Assembly: GCF_014164785.1 (NCBI RefSeq)
Contig: NZ_JACJFN010000001.1
Span: 248,001 to 312,000, forward strand
DNA: 64,000 bases
Source of the DNA: Aquipseudomonas guryensis
GTDB lineage: Bacteria > Pseudomonadota > Gammaproteobacteria > Pseudomonadales > Pseudomonadaceae
Reading direction: 5' to 3'
Shown: positions 48,909 to 59,877 of the stretch, piece by piece
Position numbering within the stretch: the first letter of the stretch is position 1
How the letters are laid out: the number at the start of each line of letters is the position of its first letter
Program-made: the position numbers and the translations under genes
Notes under the pieces: generated by a model
Databases searched by the model: none
Told to the model about the DNA's origin: nothing
What the model saw: only the letters and a program-made list of their open reading frames with translations

Positions 48909-50330
48909 TTAGCTGCGCTCGGCCAAACGCTGGATAGTCGTTTCTAACACGGCGACCTCAGCCAGCAGCGGTGATTGCGGATAACGCGCGCGGATGAAGC
49001 CGAGCAGTTTCTGCGCCGGCTCAAGTTGCCCCAGCCCTTCCGCAAACCCACGTGCAGCCAGCAGGTAGGCACGGGCGATGAACGGGTACTCTGGAAAGCG
49101 CTGGTGCAGGTTGCGCAACAGGCTAAGGCCCTCACGGATCTTGTGCCGTTCGATCAACGCCTGCGCCACCCGCTCACAAACCTGGGCATCGTCCGGCAGG
49201 TAATCAGCCTGCAACCGGCGCGCATTGAGCAACGCCGTGGCCGCCAGCGGCGGATTCAGCCGCGCCGCCAACGGCAGGTAATGGGCCAGATGGCGCAGGC
49301 AGCGCTCCGTGGCATTCAGGCCATAGAGCAACTGATGGAAGCGCTCGTTCAGCTTGAGGTCGTTGGGCAGGCGCTCCAAAGCCTGGGTCAGTATTTCCAG
49401 GGCCGGACCGCTCTGCCCTTCCTTGAGGCGTATTTCCGCTTCGGCCAGGGCTCGGCGCCGCTGGTACTCCTCGACAGGGAAACCTGCACTGCTGCCCTCC
49501 TCGGCCACGGCAAAGCCCAGCGCGCCCTGATACTGGAACACCGCATAGCCCATCATGGCGCACATCACCACGCTGAAATAACCGAACAGCAGGGTGGCAA
49601 TCGGCATCAGCACCACTCTCGGCAAGCCGTTCGAGAGCATGTAGGTGACCCAGTCCGGCGACTGCCAGAGAATGAACAGGAACACCCAGAGGATCAGGTA
49701 GCGCCAGCCCATGGCCTTGATCACCTGGCCAATCTCATCCGGGTTCAGCGCCGCGCCCAGGGTCTTGTCCAGCGCCAGGCGGATGATGCAGGCCGGGATC
49801 ACTAGCTGCACGCCCAGACTGACCGCCCAGAACAGTGCCTCGCTATCGAAATCGGCTGCCAGCCACTGCGCGCCGAAGGCAATGAAGAAGATCACCAGCA
49901 AGCGCCAGAACAGGCCAAAGCCCTCGATATCGAAGGCCGTGCGCAACGCGGGTGCCTCGCGATCACCCTGGCTGGCGGTCTCGATCACCGTCTGCAGGTA
50001 TTTGCAGGCCACACAGAACAGCGCCAGCCAGAGCAGCTTCCAGCCCGGCATGAACATGCTGGCCAGGGCCAGCGCCACGGCGAACAGCAAGGGCCCCTGC
50101 TGCAAGCCATAGAGAAAAAATTGCGGAATGCGTTCCCAGAAAGGCTGGGCGGTATTCGCCGCGCCGAGAAAGGTAAGCCGCTGGCGGCACAGCGGACACA
50201 CCGGCTCCTGCTCCGGCGCATCGGCATTCAGCGGAATGCAGCAGTCGCCGAAATCCCGCTCGCACGGCACGCACTGCCAGGTAGCGGGTTGTGCCGGGTG
50301 GTAACGGCAGTAGGTTATGTCCATCGCCAA
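48909..50330 (-). CDS. Membrane protein with N-terminal Cys-rich (B-box-like) zinc finger
   Basis: 473 aa. Residues about 8-52 have a Cys/His pattern (C8, H11, C20, C23, C29, C30, C44, C47) like a B-box or treble-clef zinc finger. There follow about five hydrophobic segments between 68 and 265 (FAVALALASMFMPGWKLLWL; LLVIFFIAFGAQWLAADF; IATLLFGYFSVVMCAMMGYA). The C-terminal ~180 residues are helical, probably TPR-like (EILTQALERLPNDLKLNERF). I do not recognise a characterised relative. The start could also be the ATG two codons later (50324). Upstream is the pnp terminator. Confidence 0.7.
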   Translation of the reverse strand: MAMDITYCRYHPAQPATWQCVPCERDFGDCCIPLNADAPEQEPVCPLCRQRLTFLGAANTAQPFWERIPQFFLYGLQQGPLLFAVALALASMFMPGWKLLWLALFCVACKYLQTVIETASQGDREAPALRTAFDIEGFGLFWRLLVIFFIAFGAQWLAADFDSEALFWAVSLGVQLVIPACIIRLALDKTLGAALNPDEIGQVIKAMGWRYLILWVFLFILWQSPDWVTYMLSNGLPRVVLMPIATLLFGYFSVVMCAMMGYAVFQYQGALGFAVAEEGSSAGFPVEEYQRRRALAEAEIRLKEGQSGPALEILTQALERLPNDLKLNERFHQLLYGLNATERCLRHLAHYLPLAARLNPPLAATALLNARRLQADYLPDDAQVCERVAQALIERHKIREGLSLLRNLHQRFPEYPFIARAYLLAARGFAEGLGQLEPAQKLLGFIRARYPQSPLLAEVAVLETTIQRLAERS

Positions 50331-50381
50331 ACATCCTTGTGGGTACTACGTAAACCGCCATTGTCCTGGCAAATCGCAGGC

Positions 50382-50417
50382 AAAAAAAGAGGGCCCGCAA
50401 GCGGGCCCTCCTCTTTA
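50382..50417 (-). terminator. Terminator after pnp
   Basis: On the minus strand GAGGGCCCGC-TT-GCGGGCCCTC followed by TTTTTTT, about 20 bases after the pnp stop. Confidence 0.9.
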
Positions 50418-50434
50418 CTGCAGTTGCGTCGAAC

Positions 50435-52540
50435 TTAGACGCCCGATGCCTTGGCAGCGGCAACATCCTTGATCGACAGCTTGATACGGCCGCGGTTGTC
50501 CACGTCCAGTACCAGTACTTCAACTTCCTGACCTTCTTTCAGAATGTCGGTCACTTTCTCAACGCGAGCGTCGCTCAGCATGGAGATGTGCACCAGGCCA
50601 TCCTTGCCCGGCAGGATGTTGACGAAGGCGCCGAAGTCGACGATACGTTCAACCTTGCCGACGTAGATCTTGCCGATCTCGGCTTCCGCGGTGATGCCCA
50701 GTACGCGTTGACGCGCGGCCTCGGCAGCTTCCTTGGTTTCGCCGAAGATCTTGATCGAACCGTCGTCTTCGATGTCGATCGAAGCTTTGGTCTCTTCGCA
50801 GATGGCACGGATGGTCGCGCCACCTTTGCCGATGACGTCACGGATTTTGTCCTGGTCGATCTTCATCGCGATCATGGTCGGCGCATTGGCCGACAGTTCG
50901 CTACGGGACTGGGCAATAACCTGGTTCATCTGGCCGAGGATGTTCAGGCGCGCTTCCAGGGCCTGGCCCAGGGCGATTTCCATGATCTCTTCGGTGATGC
51001 CCTGGATCTTGATGTCCATCTGCAGTGCGGTGACGCCATTGGCGGTACCGGCAACCTTGAAGTCCATGTCGCCCAGGTGGTCTTCGTCGCCGAGGATGTC
51101 GGTCAGAACAGCAAACTTCTCGCCTTCCTTGACCAGACCCATGGCGATACCGGCAACCGGGGCCTTCATCGGAACACCGGCGTCCATCAGGGCCAGGGAA
51201 GCGCCGCAAACGGAAGCCATTGAGGACGAACCGTTGGACTCGGTGATTTCCGAAACCACGCGGATGGTGTACGGGAACACGTCGGCAGCCGGCAGCATGG
51301 CCTGCACCGAACGACGGGCCAGACGACCGTGACCGATTTCGCGGCGACCGGTGGCACCCATGCGACCACACTCACCGACCGAGTACGGCGGGAAGTTGTA
51401 GTGCAGCATGAAGGGGTCTTTCTTCTCGCCTTCCAGGGTGTCGAGCAGCTGCGCGTCACGTGCGGTGCCGAGGGTGGCAACCACCAGAGCCTGGGTTTCG
51501 CCACGGGTGAACAGAGCCGAACCGTGGGTCTTGTCCAGAACGCCGACTTCGATGTTCAGGCCACGCACGGTGCGGGTGTCACGGCCATCGATACGCGGTT
51601 TGCCGTTAACGATGTTCTCGCGCACGGTGCGGTATTCGATTTCGCCGAAGGCATCTTTGACTTCACCGGCAGAAGGCTGGCCTTCTTCACCGGAGAACTT
51701 GGCCACCACCTGATCTTTCAGCTCGCCCAGACGCGCGTAGCGGTCCTGCTTGATGATGATGGTGTAGGCCTGGGAGATCGCTTCGCCGAACTCGCTACGA
51801 ATGGCATTGAGCAGAGCGGTGTTTTCGGCTTTCGGCTGCCAGTCCCAGGTCGGCTTGGCGGCTTCGGCGGCCAGCTCGGTCACAGCCTGGATCACGGCCT
51901 GGAATTCGTCGTGGGCAAACAGTACGGCGCCCAGCATCTGGTCTTCGGTCAGCTCTTTGGCTTCCGACTCAACCATCAGCACGGCGTCTTTGGTACCGGC
52001 CACGACCATGTCCAGGCTGGAAGCCTTGAGCTGCTCGTAGGTCGGGTTCAACAGGTAGCCAGTTTCCGGGTGGAAAGCTACGCGCGCGGCACCGATCGGG
52101 CCGTTGAACGGAATGCCGGAGATGGCCAGGGCAGCCGAGGTACCGATCATCGCTGCGATGTCCGGATCGGTCTTCTTGCTGGTGGAAACCACGGTGCAGA
52201 TGACCTGCACTTCGTTCTGGAAACCTTCCGGGAACAGCGGACGGATCGGACGGTCGATCAGGCGCGAGGTCAGGGTTTCTTTTTCCGAAGGACGCGCTTC
52301 ACGCTTGAAGAAACCACCGGGGATCTTGCCCGCGGCGTAGGTTTTCTCCTGGTAGTGCACGGACAGCGGGAAGAAGCCTTTGCTCGGGTCGGCGGTCTTG
52401 GCGCCGGTTACGGCGACCAGTACGGTGACGTCGTCGTCAACGGTGACCAGCACGGCGCCGGAGGCCTGACGGGCGATACGGCCAGTCTCGAGGGTAACGG
52501 TCGATTGACCGAACTGGAACTTCTTGATTACCGGGTTCAC
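50435..52540 (-). CDS. pnp: Polyribonucleotide nucleotidyltransferase (PNPase)
   Basis: 701 aa 3'-5' phosphorolytic exoribonuclease, part of the degradosome. Two RNase PH domains (about 1-210 and 310-545), a linker, a KH domain ([20 protein letters not shown]) and an S1 domain ([20 protein letters not shown]). Phosphate-site residues lie in [19 protein letters not shown]. The start is GTG at 52540 with AAGGA upstream, giving (M)[12 protein letters not shown] as in other Pseudomonas; the longer ATG frame to 52615 is not conserved. Last gene of the large operon. Confidence 0.96.
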   Translation of the reverse strand: MNPVIKKFQFGQSTVTLETGRIARQASGAVLVTVDDDVTVLVAVTGAKTADPSKGFFPLSVHYQEKTYAAGKIPGGFFKREARPSEKETLTSRLIDRPIRPLFPEGFQNEVQVICTVVSTSKKTDPDIAAMIGTSAALAISGIPFNGPIGAARVAFHPETGYLLNPTYEQLKASSLDMVVAGTKDAVLMVESEAKELTEDQMLGAVLFAHDEFQAVIQAVTELAAEAAKPTWDWQPKAENTALLNAIRSEFGEAISQAYTIIIKQDRYARLGELKDQVVAKFSGEEGQPSAGEVKDAFGEIEYRTVRENIVNGKPRIDGRDTRTVRGLNIEVGVLDKTHGSALFTRGETQALVVATLGTARDAQLLDTLEGEKKDPFMLHYNFPPYSVGECGRMGATGRREIGHGRLARRSVQAMLPAADVFPYTIRVVSEITESNGSSSMASVCGASLALMDAGVPMKAPVAGIAMGLVKEGEKFAVLTDILGDEDHLGDMDFKVAGTANGVTALQMDIKIQGITEEIMEIALGQALEARLNILGQMNQVIAQSRSELSANAPTMIAMKIDQDKIRDVIGKGGATIRAICEETKASIDIEDDGSIKIFGETKEAAEAARQRVLGITAEAEIGKIYVGKVERIVDFGAFVNILPGKDGLVHISMLSDARVEKVTDILKEGQEVEVLVLDVDNRGRIKLSIKDVAAAKASGV

Positions 52541-52672
52541 GGTGTTTTCCTTCTCTATTGTTGCCTTGGGGAAACTGTGGAGCGAGGGATTACCCCTCTG
52601 AAAGTCTGTTCGCAACTCGGCTCGGCGGAACCGGTTTGTGAACGGGCTTTAAATACCCGCCTGCAGAAAGCC

Positions 52673-52735
52673 AGAAGCTGGAAGCCCCAAGCCCCGGTCG
52701 GTTGGACCGACTGCGACTTTTGACTTCCAGCTTCT
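52673..52735 (-). other. Long hairpin in the rpsO-pnp spacer
   Basis: AGAAGCTGGAAG (52673-52684) and CTTCCAGCTTCT (52724-52735) are perfect 12-bp inverted arms, enclosing a second stem GTCGGT-CCA-ACCGAC (minus strand). It lies in the leader of pnp, where E. coli has an RNase III-processed hairpin used for autoregulation. AAGCTGGAAG-type arms also occur as a dispersed repeat in Pseudomonas, so either origin is possible. Confidence 0.55.
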
Positions 52736-52752
52736 CACTTCAGGGGTACGTC

Positions 52753-53022
52753 TTAACGACGCAGACCCAGGCGACCGATCAGGGCGCTGTAACGCGAGGC
52801 ATCTTTGCCCTTCAGGTAGTCCAGCAGCTTACGACGCTGGTTAACCATACGGATCAGGCCACGACGGGAGTGGTGGTCTTTGCCGTTGGCCTTGAAGTGG
52901 CCTTGCAGCTTGTTGATGTTGGCGGTCAGCAGGGCAACCTGCACTTCCGGGCTACCGGTATCGCCTTCAGCTTGCTTGTAGTCGGTTACGATTTGGGCTT
53001 TTTCTTCAACGCTCAGTGCCAT
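52753..53022 (-). CDS. rpsO: 30S ribosomal protein S15 (uS15)
   Basis: 89 aa, standard length, primary 16S rRNA-binding protein. Conserved [40 protein letters not shown] and terminal LIGRLGLRR. Lies between truB and pnp as in most gamma-proteobacteria. Confidence 0.98.
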   Translation of the reverse strand: MALSVEEKAQIVTDYKQAEGDTGSPEVQVALLTANINKLQGHFKANGKDHHSRRGLIRMVNQRRKLLDYLKGKDASRYSALIGRLGLRR

Positions 53023-53143
53023 GGTAATGGGCTCCTAGAGTGAACAGGCCAGGGACTACTCCCTGTATTTAAAAGTGAGGGGTGACCGTGCCTGTTGACA
53101 GCCATCCTCGTACGCCAGCGAACGAATCCGCTGACGGTTTCGG

Positions 53144-54061
53144 TCATTCCGACCGAATTAGCCGACGCGGCGCAATGCGCCCGTCTTCGCTCACTTCACC
53201 GATACCGATGAAGCGACCATTGTGATCCTGTACCCGCACCATGCCGAACTTCGGCGCTTCCGGGGCGCGTACCGGCTGACCATGCAGCCAGTAGTAACTG
53301 CTGTGCTCGCTGAACTGCAGCAGCGGCCAGTGTTGCAGGCCGCTATCGGACGGTAGCAGGAAGCGGTCCACGGCCTCGTTGCCACCTTCGGCATGGGCCT
53401 GTTCCAGTTCTTCCAGGGTTACCGTCTGCGCCAGGCTGAACGGACCAGCCTGAGTACGCCGCAATTCGGCAACATGGGCACCGCAACCGAGCAACTGGCC
53501 GAGATCCTCGACCAGGGTACGAATATAGGTGCCTTTGCTGCAGGCCACGCTCAGGCGCAGTTGCGACTGTTCGAGGCTGAGTAATTCCAGGCGCGCAATA
53601 GTAACAGAACGCGCCTCGCGCTCCACTACTTCACCGGCTCGCGCCAGCTTGTACAACGGCTGACCATCCTTCTTCAGGGCCGAGTACATTGGTGGTATCT
53701 GACTGATTTCCCCGCGAAAACGCGGCAGCAGTGCTTCCACATCGCTCCGACCGACGGTCACCTCGCGGCGCTCCAGCACATCCCCCTCGGCATCGCCGGT
53801 GGTGGTGGTAACGCCAAGCTGGGCCAGGGTTTCGTAACCCTTGTCGGCATCCAGCAGGTACTGGGAGAACTTGGTCGCCTCACCGAAGCACAATGGCAGG
53901 ACGCCGGTGGCTAGCGGATCGAGGCTGCCGGTGTGACCGGCCTTCTCGGCATTCAGCAGCCAGCGCACTTTCTGCAGCGCAGCGTTGGAGCTGAAACCGT
54001 GCGGCTTGTCGAGCAGGATGATGCCGCTGACATTGCGGCGAATACGTTTGACCTGAGCCAC
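53144..54061 (-). CDS. truB: tRNA pseudouridine(55) synthase
   Basis: 305 aa; makes the T-loop pseudouridine 55 in tRNAs. Catalytic Asp is in [33 protein letters not shown] is the other family signature, and a C-terminal PUA-like domain ends the protein. The start is GTG at 54061, one base after the rbfA stop, giving (M)[13 protein letters not shown] as in relatives; the ATG at 54100 would lie inside rbfA. Confidence 0.95.
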   Translation of the reverse strand: MAQVKRIRRNVSGIILLDKPHGFSSNAALQKVRWLLNAEKAGHTGSLDPLATGVLPLCFGEATKFSQYLLDADKGYETLAQLGVTTTTGDAEGDVLERREVTVGRSDVEALLPRFRGEISQIPPMYSALKKDGQPLYKLARAGEVVEREARSVTIARLELLSLEQSQLRLSVACSKGTYIRTLVEDLGQLLGCGAHVAELRRTQAGPFSLAQTVTLEELEQAHAEGGNEAVDRFLLPSDSGLQHWPLLQFSEHSSYYWLHGQPVRAPEAPKFGMVRVQDHNGRFIGIGEVSEDGRIAPRRLIRSE

Positions 54062-54062
54062 G

Positions 54063-54440
54063 TCAATCGTCCTGGTGCTTGCTGTCTTCGGCGACGGCAC
54101 GCTCGATCAACGAGGAAAGGTGCACACCGCGAGAGATGCTTTCGTCATAGTGGAAATGAAGCTGCGGCACGCTGCGCAGCTTCATTGCCTTGCCCAGCAG
54201 CATGCGCAGGTAACCAGCGGCGTCATTCAGGACGCGCACGTTCTGGCGAATCTTTTCTGGATCGTTCTCGCCCATCACGGTGATGAAGATCTTGGCGTGC
54301 CCAACGTCACGACTGACTTCCACGGCGGTGACGGTGACGAAGCCCAGGCGCGGGTCTTTAACCTCACGCGGAATCATCTGCGCCAGCTCGCGCTGGATCT
54401 GGTCGCCGATACGCTGGGTACGGCTGTATATCTTGGCCAT
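54063..54440 (-). CDS. rbfA: Ribosome-binding factor A
   Basis: 125 aa KH-fold factor for late 30S maturation and cold adaptation. Typical N-terminus [20 protein letters not shown] and core [21 protein letters not shown]-terminal [19 protein letters not shown] at 54440 follows GAGAGGTAAGG. Confidence 0.96.
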   Translation of the reverse strand: MAKIYSRTQRIGDQIQRELAQMIPREVKDPRLGFVTVTAVEVSRDVGHAKIFITVMGENDPEKIRQNVRVLNDAAGYLRMLLGKAMKLRSVPQLHFHYDESISRGVHLSSLIERAVAEDSKHQDD

Positions 54441-54487
54441 TTTCCTTACCTCTCCCGCAGGCAGCACCTACGGGTACAAAAGCGGCA

Positions 54488-54518
54488 AACGCCCGGCCGC
54501 GCTATGCGGGGCCGGGCG
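54488..54518 (-). terminator. Hairpin between infB and rbfA
   Basis: On the minus strand ACGCCCGGCC and GGCCGGGCGT are a perfect 10-bp stem followed by TTGCCGCTTTT. The T run is late, so it may only attenuate or process the operon transcript. Confidence 0.55.
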
Positions 54519-54539
54519 TTGCGTATTGCAGCTCGCGCG

Positions 54540-57044
54540 TTAGAGCGTACGAGCCACCTGGACCTTCTCGAACACTTCGATCTTGTCGCCGACCTTGACG
54601 TCGTTGTAGCTCTTCACCGCGATACCGCACTCCATGCCGTTACGCACTTCGGACATATCGTCCTTGAAGCGGCGCAGGGATTCCAGCTCGCCTTCGAAGA
54701 TCACCACGTCTTCGCGCAGGACGCGAATCGGACGGTTACGGTGCACGACACCCTCGATCACCATACAGCCGGCCACTGCACCGAACTTCGGCGAGCGGAA
54801 CACGTCACGTACTTCGGCGACGCCCAGGATGTTCTCGCGAACATCGCTGCCGAGCATGCCGGTCAGGGCTTTCTTGACGTCTTCGATGATGTCGTAGATC
54901 ACGTTGTAGTAACGCATGTCCAGGCCTTCGGCCTCGACGATCTTGCGCGCACCGGCGTCGGCACGCACGTTGAAGCCGAACAGCACCGCGTTGGAGGCCA
55001 GCGCCAGGTTGGCATCGGACTCGGTGATACCACCGACACCGCCACCGACCACACGCACTTGCACTTCGTCGTTGCCCAGGCCGCTGAGCGAACCCTGCAG
55101 TGCTTCCAGCGAACCACGGACGTCGGATTTGAGGACGATGTTGAGCGTCTTCTTCTCTTCCTGCCCCATGTTCTCGAAGATGTTTTCCAGCTTGCCGGCA
55201 TGGGCGCGAGCCAGTTTGACTTCGCGGAACTTGCCTTGACGGAACAGAGCCACTTCACGGGCCTTCTTCTCGTCGGCGACCACGGTCATGTCGTCACCAG
55301 CATCCGGGGTACCGTCCAGGCCGAGAATTTCGACCGGAATCGACGGACCGGCTTCCTTGATCGGCTTGCCGTTCTCGTCGAGCATGGCACGCACGCGGCC
55401 ATAGTTGACGCCGACCAGAACCATGTCGCCCTGACGCAGGGTACCGTCTTGCACCAGCACGGTAGCCACCGGGCCACGGCCCTTGTCCAGGCGGGACTCG
55501 ACCACTACGCCACGGCCCGGAGCCGACGGAGTAGCTTTGAGCTCCAGAACTTCGGCCTGCAGCAGTACGGCCTCGAGCAGTTCGTCGACACCGGTACCCA
55601 TTTTCGCCGAGACATTCACGAACGGCGTGTCGCCACCCCACTCTTCCGGGATCACATCCAGCGCAGCCAGGCCGTTCTTGATGTTGTCCAGGTTGGCGCC
55701 CTGCTTGTCGATCTTGTTCACCGCAACCACGATCGGCACGCCGGCCGCTTTCGCGTGCTGTACGGCTTCCTGGGTCTGCGGCATCACGCCGTCGTCCGCC
55801 GCCACCACCAGGATGACGATGTCGGTAGCCTTGGCACCACGAGCACGCATCTGAGTGAACGCGGCGTGGCCCGGGGTATCGAGGAAGGTGACCATGCCAC
55901 GGTCGGTTTCGACGTGGTAGGCACCGATGTGCTGGGTGATGCCACCGGCTTCGCCAGCTGCCACTTTGGCACGACGAATGTAGTCGAGCAGCGAGGTCTT
56001 ACCGTGGTCGACGTGACCCATTACGGTCACGACTGGCGCACGGTGGAACGACTCACCTTCGAACTTCAGCGATTCGGCCAGTTGCTCTTCCAGGACGTTG
56101 TCGCTGACCAGCTTGACCTTGTGGCCAAACTCTTCAGCGATCAGCTGGGCAGTTTCCTGGTCCAGCACCTGGTTGATGGTCACCGGAGTGCCCAGCTTGA
56201 ACATGAACTTGACGATTTCAGCGCCCTTGACCGCCATCTGTGCGGCCAGGTCGGCCACGGTGATGGTCTCGCCAATGTTTACATCACGCACGATCGGCCC
56301 CGTTGGGCTCTGGAACCCATGTTGATTACGCTTCTTCAGCTTGCCTTTGCCACGGCCACCGCGACGGAAACCATCGGTCTCTTCGTCGACAGTACGCGGA
56401 GCAACACGCGGAGCCGGTGCCTTTTCCTTGACGGTCGGGCGATGCTGAGTGGTCTTGCGGTCACCACCACGACGATCGGCATCGTCGCTGCGCGCTTTTT
56501 CCGGACGGCGCTGTTCTTCTTTCTTGCGCTCAGCCGCGGCCAGGTCGATTGCCGCAACGGCCTCGACCGGAGCGATCACCGGAGCCGCTGCCGGAGCAGC
56601 CACTGCGTCAGCGACAGCGCCTGCAGCAGCCGGCTGCTTGCGAGTTTCTTCCTCGGCACGGCGAGCAGCTTCCTGCTCAGCCTTCAGACGAGCTGCTTCT
56701 TCAGCGGCACGCTGCTCTGCAAGCTCGCGCTGCTTCTCAGCTTCAATCTCGTCAGGGCTGCGCTTGACGTAGGTTTTCTTCTTACGCACTTCCACGCTGA
56801 TGGTCTTGCTACCAGCGACTTTCAGGGTGGTAGTGGTTTTGCGTTGCAAGGTGATCTTGCGCGGCTCTTCCAGTTTCTCGCCGTGGCTGCTCTTGAGGTG
56901 GGCAAGCAGGGCTTGCTTCTCATTGTCGGTCACAACTTGCTCGGCACTGGTGTGCGGCAGACCCGCCTCACGCATCTGCTGCAGCAGGCGCTCTACCGGT
57001 GTGTCGACCACTTGGGCCAGTTCTTTCACCGTGACTTGCGTCAT
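54540..57044 (-). CDS. infB: Translation initiation factor IF-2
   Basis: 834 aa GTPase that places initiator tRNA on the 30S subunit. N-terminal IF2N domains ([20 protein letters not shown]), then a charged Ala/Glu/Arg-rich linker (about 95-240), then the G domain with [14 protein letters not shown] near residue 345, [13 protein letters not shown] and NKIDKQG, and C-terminal domains for fMet-tRNA binding. Internal starts making shorter IF-2 forms, as in E. coli, are possible but not shown. Binds the product of the tRNA-fMet gene in the same cluster. Confidence 0.97.
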   Translation of the reverse strand: MTQVTVKELAQVVDTPVERLLQQMREAGLPHTSAEQVVTDNEKQALLAHLKSSHGEKLEEPRKITLQRKTTTTLKVAGSKTISVEVRKKKTYVKRSPDEIEAEKQRELAEQRAAEEAARLKAEQEAARRAEEETRKQPAAAGAVADAVAAPAAAPVIAPVEAVAAIDLAAAERKKEEQRRPEKARSDDADRRGGDRKTTQHRPTVKEKAPAPRVAPRTVDEETDGFRRGGRGKGKLKKRNQHGFQSPTGPIVRDVNIGETITVADLAAQMAVKGAEIVKFMFKLGTPVTINQVLDQETAQLIAEEFGHKVKLVSDNVLEEQLAESLKFEGESFHRAPVVTVMGHVDHGKTSLLDYIRRAKVAAGEAGGITQHIGAYHVETDRGMVTFLDTPGHAAFTQMRARGAKATDIVILVVAADDGVMPQTQEAVQHAKAAGVPIVVAVNKIDKQGANLDNIKNGLAALDVIPEEWGGDTPFVNVSAKMGTGVDELLEAVLLQAEVLELKATPSAPGRGVVVESRLDKGRGPVATVLVQDGTLRQGDMVLVGVNYGRVRAMLDENGKPIKEAGPSIPVEILGLDGTPDAGDDMTVVADEKKAREVALFRQGKFREVKLARAHAGKLENIFENMGQEEKKTLNIVLKSDVRGSLEALQGSLSGLGNDEVQVRVVGGGVGGITESDANLALASNAVLFGFNVRADAGARKIVEAEGLDMRYYNVIYDIIEDVKKALTGMLGSDVRENILGVAEVRDVFRSPKFGAVAGCMVIEGVVHRNRPIRVLREDVVIFEGELESLRRFKDDMSEVRNGMECGIAVKSYNDVKVGDKIEVFEKVQVARTL

Positions 57045-57070
57045 GCACTTCTCTCCTCAGGCCGTAAAAC

Positions 57071-58552
57071 TTACTCGAACCAATGGGCTCGGGCGGCCAT
57101 GATCAGCTTGCCGGCACGCTCTTGGTCGATGCCGTCGATGTCGAGCAAGTCGTCAATCGACTGCTCGGCCAGGTCTTCGCGGGTAACAACACCGCGTACT
57201 GCCAGTTCTTGCGCCAGGTTCTTGTCCATGCCTTCCAGGGACAACAAGTCCTCGGCAGGCTGGGCATCGGCCAGCTTCTCTTCGTTGGCGATGGCCTTGG
57301 TCAGCAGGCGATCTTTGGCACGAGCACGCAGCTCGTTGACGATGTCCTCGTCGAACCCGTCGATGCTGAGCATCTCTTCCATCGGTACGTAGGCGATCTC
57401 TTCCAGGCTGGTGAAGCCTTCTTCGACCAGCACCTGGGCCAGCTCCTCGTCGACTTCCAGCTCGTCGATGAAGTTCTGCAGGATGTCGCCGGTCTCGGCT
57501 TGCTGCTTGGCCTGGATGTCCGCCTCGGTCATCACGTTGAGCGTCCAGCCGGTCAGCTGACTGGCCAGACGCACGTTCTGGCCACCACGACCGATGGCCT
57601 GGGCCAGGTTGTCTTCGCCAACGGCGATATCCATGGCATGCGCATCTTCGTCGACGATGATCGCCGCCACTTCGGCCGGGGCCATGGCGTTGATCACGAA
57701 CTGCGCGACGTTTTCGTCCCACAGCACGATGTCCACGCGCTCGCCACCCAGCTCACCGGAAACGGCCTGCACACGCGAACCGCGCATGCCGATACAGGCA
57801 CCTTGCGGATCGATGCGCTTGTCTTTGGAGCGCACGGCGATCTTGGCGCGCGAACCCGGATCACGAGAGGCGGCCATCACTTCGATCAGCTCTTCGGCGA
57901 TTTCCGGCACTTCGATGCGGAACAGCTCGATCAGCATCTGCGGCGCAGTACGCGACAGAATCAGCTGCGGGCCACGGTTCTCGGTGCGAATTTCCTTGAG
58001 CAGGGCACGCAGACGGGCACCGACACGAAAGGTTTCACGCGGAATAATGTCTTCGCGAGCCAGCAACGCTTCGGCATTGTTACCCAGGTCGACGATCACG
58101 CTGTCGCGGGTCACTTTCTTCACGGTGCCGGAGATGATCTCGCCAACACGCTCGCGATAAGCGTCAACCACCTGAGCACGCTCGGCCTCGCGCACTTTCT
58201 GCACGATGACCTGCTTGGCGGTTTGCGCAGCAATGCGACCGAACTCGATCGACTCGACCGGTTCTTCAACAATGTCACCGACCTTGGCGCCCGGCTTCTG
58301 CTCCTGGGCTTGCTCTACAGTGAGCTCGGCTGCCGGATTTTCCAGGTCGTCTTCCTCGACCACATTCCAGCAGCGGAAAGTCTCATAGTTACCGGTGTGG
58401 CGATTGATCTCCACACGCAGCTCGACCTCGTCGTCAAAACGCTTTTTGGTCGCCGTCGCCAGAGCCAGCTCCAGCGCTTCGAAAATTACACTGGCCGGTA
58501 CGCCTTTTTCGTTGGATACCGACTCTACAACCAGCAGTACTTCTTTACTCAT
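57071..58552 (-). CDS. nusA: Transcription termination/antitermination protein NusA
   Basis: 493 aa RNA polymerase factor. Order: N-terminal polymerase-binding domain, S1 domain (about 135-200), KH1 and KH2 (about 230-345, with [20 protein letters not shown] and [18 protein letters not shown]), then two acidic repeat domains (about 365-493), as in E. coli. ATG at 58552 has GGCGAGGCG upstream; the longer frame is not conserved. Confidence 0.96.
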   Translation of the reverse strand: MSKEVLLVVESVSNEKGVPASVIFEALELALATATKKRFDDEVELRVEINRHTGNYETFRCWNVVEEDDLENPAAELTVEQAQEQKPGAKVGDIVEEPVESIEFGRIAAQTAKQVIVQKVREAERAQVVDAYRERVGEIISGTVKKVTRDSVIVDLGNNAEALLAREDIIPRETFRVGARLRALLKEIRTENRGPQLILSRTAPQMLIELFRIEVPEIAEELIEVMAASRDPGSRAKIAVRSKDKRIDPQGACIGMRGSRVQAVSGELGGERVDIVLWDENVAQFVINAMAPAEVAAIIVDEDAHAMDIAVGEDNLAQAIGRGGQNVRLASQLTGWTLNVMTEADIQAKQQAETGDILQNFIDELEVDEELAQVLVEEGFTSLEEIAYVPMEEMLSIDGFDEDIVNELRARAKDRLLTKAIANEEKLADAQPAEDLLSLEGMDKNLAQELAVRGVVTREDLAEQSIDDLLDIDGIDQERAGKLIMAARAHWFE

Positions 58553-58635
58553 CGTACGCCTCGCCTTTCGCAATCCATTGAAGCCACGCAATCCGCGCTA
58601 ACTGCGCAATCCGCGTACTCCGCGGGATCCGCGCC

Positions 58636-59094
58636 TCAGTCAAAACGGGGGATAATGTTGGCCTTGTCGATCAGGTCGATCGGCAACAGGTATTCGTGGT
58701 CATCCACCAGCACCACCACGTCCTGCTCCTCCACACCGCGGAGAAGGCCCTGGAAATTGCGCCGCCCATCAAATGGTGAACGCAACTTGATTTTCACTTG
58801 CTCGCCAACGTGTTTGGCAAACTGCTCAAGAGTAAACAACGGTCGATCCATGCCTGGTGACGACACCTCAAGGGTGTACTCACTGGCAATCGGATCCTCG
58901 ACATCCAGCACACCGCTGATCTGCCGACTGACCTTTTCACAATCTTCAACCAGCACACCATCTGCCTGGTCGATATAGACCCGGAGCAAGGAATGCCGAC
59001 CCTGAGACAGGAACTCGACACCCCAGCACTCGTAGCCAAGCGACTCCACTACCGGGGCCAACAAGGCCTGCAACTGCTCTAGCTTGCTCGACAC
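58636..59094 (-). CDS. rimP: Ribosome maturation factor RimP
   Basis: 152 aa 30S assembly factor. Family motifs [40 protein letters not shown] and [17 protein letters not shown]. The start is GTG at 59094 with GGAGGGG upstream, which gives the standard 152 aa; the longer ATG frame from 59148 would begin within a terminator hairpin. First protein gene of the rimP-nusA-infB operon. Confidence 0.94.
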   Translation of the reverse strand: MSSKLEQLQALLAPVVESLGYECWGVEFLSQGRHSLLRVYIDQADGVLVEDCEKVSRQISGVLDVEDPIASEYTLEVSSPGMDRPLFTLEQFAKHVGEQVKIKLRSPFDGRRNFQGLLRGVEEQDVVVLVDDHEYLLPIDLIDKANIIPRFD

Positions 59095-59123
59095 CTGAAC
59101 CCCTCCGTGCATGTCGTACAAAT

Positions 59124-59147
59124 AAAAAATGGGCGAAACGCCCATCA
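59124..59147 (-). terminator. Terminator hairpin T2 before rimP
   Basis: On the minus strand ATGGGCG-TTT-CGCCCAT followed by TTTTTTATTT. It sits only 30 bases before rimP, downstream of tRNA-fMet, so rimP expression needs read-through or a very close promoter. Confidence 0.75.
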
Positions 59148-59188
59148 TCGAGCCACTCAGAAAAACTGGCGGCGGACTGTCCAGCTAG

Positions 59189-59213
59189 CAAAAAGCCCCT
59201 GAAAAGGGGCTTC
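59189..59213 (-). terminator. Terminator T1 after tRNA-fMet
   Basis: On the minus strand AAGCCCC-TTTTCA-GGGGCTT followed by TTTG, 9 bases after the tRNA. Confidence 0.8.
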
Positions 59214-59221
59214 TATACCAC

Positions 59222-59298
<77 letters not shown>

Positions 59299-59314
59299 TC
59301 AAAGCTGGGGCGAA

Positions 59315-59344
59315 AGTATACGGCTGACACCCCTTCCGGGTCAA
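59315..59344 (-). promoter_or_regulatory. Strong sigma70 promoter of tRNA-fMet
   Basis: On the minus strand TTGACC (59339-59344), an 18 bp spacer and TATACT (59315-59320) lie just upstream of the tRNA, followed by a GC-rich discriminator (CGCCCC). Matches are 5/6 and 5/6. A GC-rich discriminator is typical of stringently controlled stable-RNA promoters. Confidence 0.75.
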
Positions 59345-59359
59345 CCGAACCACCAGAAA

Positions 59360-59390
59360 CAACAGAGCCCGCACAAAGCGGGCCCTGTTG
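59360..59390 (-). terminator. Terminator after tRNA-Leu
   Basis: On the minus strand GCCCGC-TTTGT-GCGGGC within a longer CAACAG...CTGTTG stem, followed by TTTCTGG. Lies between the two tRNAs. Confidence 0.7.
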
Positions 59391-59393
59391 ATT

Positions 59394-59479
59394 TGGTACC
59401 GAGGAGGGGACTCGAACCCCTACAGCCTATGGCCACTACCACCTCAAGGTAGCGTGTCTACCAATTCCACCACCTCGGC
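59394..59479 (-). tRNA. tRNA-Leu (GAG)
   Basis: 86 nt with a long variable arm, encoded CCA, anticodon GAG in the loop CTTGAGG. Acceptor GCCGAGG pairs with CCTCGGT. It begins 11 bases after the secG stop with no promoter between, so it is probably co-transcribed with secG. Confidence 0.96.
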
Positions 59480-59490
59480 AAAAACGGGTG

Positions 59491-59874
59491 TTACTTCTGC
59501 TCCGGAGCGCTCGGCACATCAGCCGCTTCAACAGCTGGTGCATGCTCTTCGAGCACCGGCACATCTTCGACAGCCGGTTTTTCCTGTTGCACTTCAAGCA
59601 CCGCCGGGTCTGGCAGGCCTGCTTGCGTTAGCATATCAGACTTTTCTTTAGCAAAGAACGCTAAACCCAAGCTGGTAATGAAAAAAATCGCAGCGAGTAT
59701 ACCGGTAAAGCGACTCAGAAAGGTAGCCGAACCCTGACTACCGAACACGGTAGCCGAAGCACCAGCACCAAACGAAGCACCTGCATCGGCACCTTTACCC
59801 TGCTGCAGCAGCACCAGCGCAACCACACCAATGGCAACCAGCAGATGGACAACAATTACGACTGTTTCCAGCAT
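59491..59874 (-). CDS. secG: Protein-export membrane protein SecG
   Basis: 127 aa subunit of the SecYEG translocon. Two membrane helices (about 2-24 and 52-72) flank the conserved loop [20 protein letters not shown] and [14 protein letters not shown]. The C-terminus is acidic, Pro/Glu-rich and disordered. Starts 3 bases after the tpiA stop. Confidence 0.95.
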   Translation of the reverse strand: MLETVVIVVHLLVAIGVVALVLLQQGKGADAGASFGAGASATVFGSQGSATFLSRFTGILAAIFFITSLGLAFFAKEKSDMLTQAGLPDPAVLEVQQEKPAVEDVPVLEEHAPAVEAADVPSAPEQK

Positions 59875-59877
59875 TTT

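Noticed and set aside
54075..57392. 1105-codon open frame opposite rbfA, infB and the end of nusA
   Set aside because: Shadow of three core genes; the frame stays open because of codon bias on the other strand.
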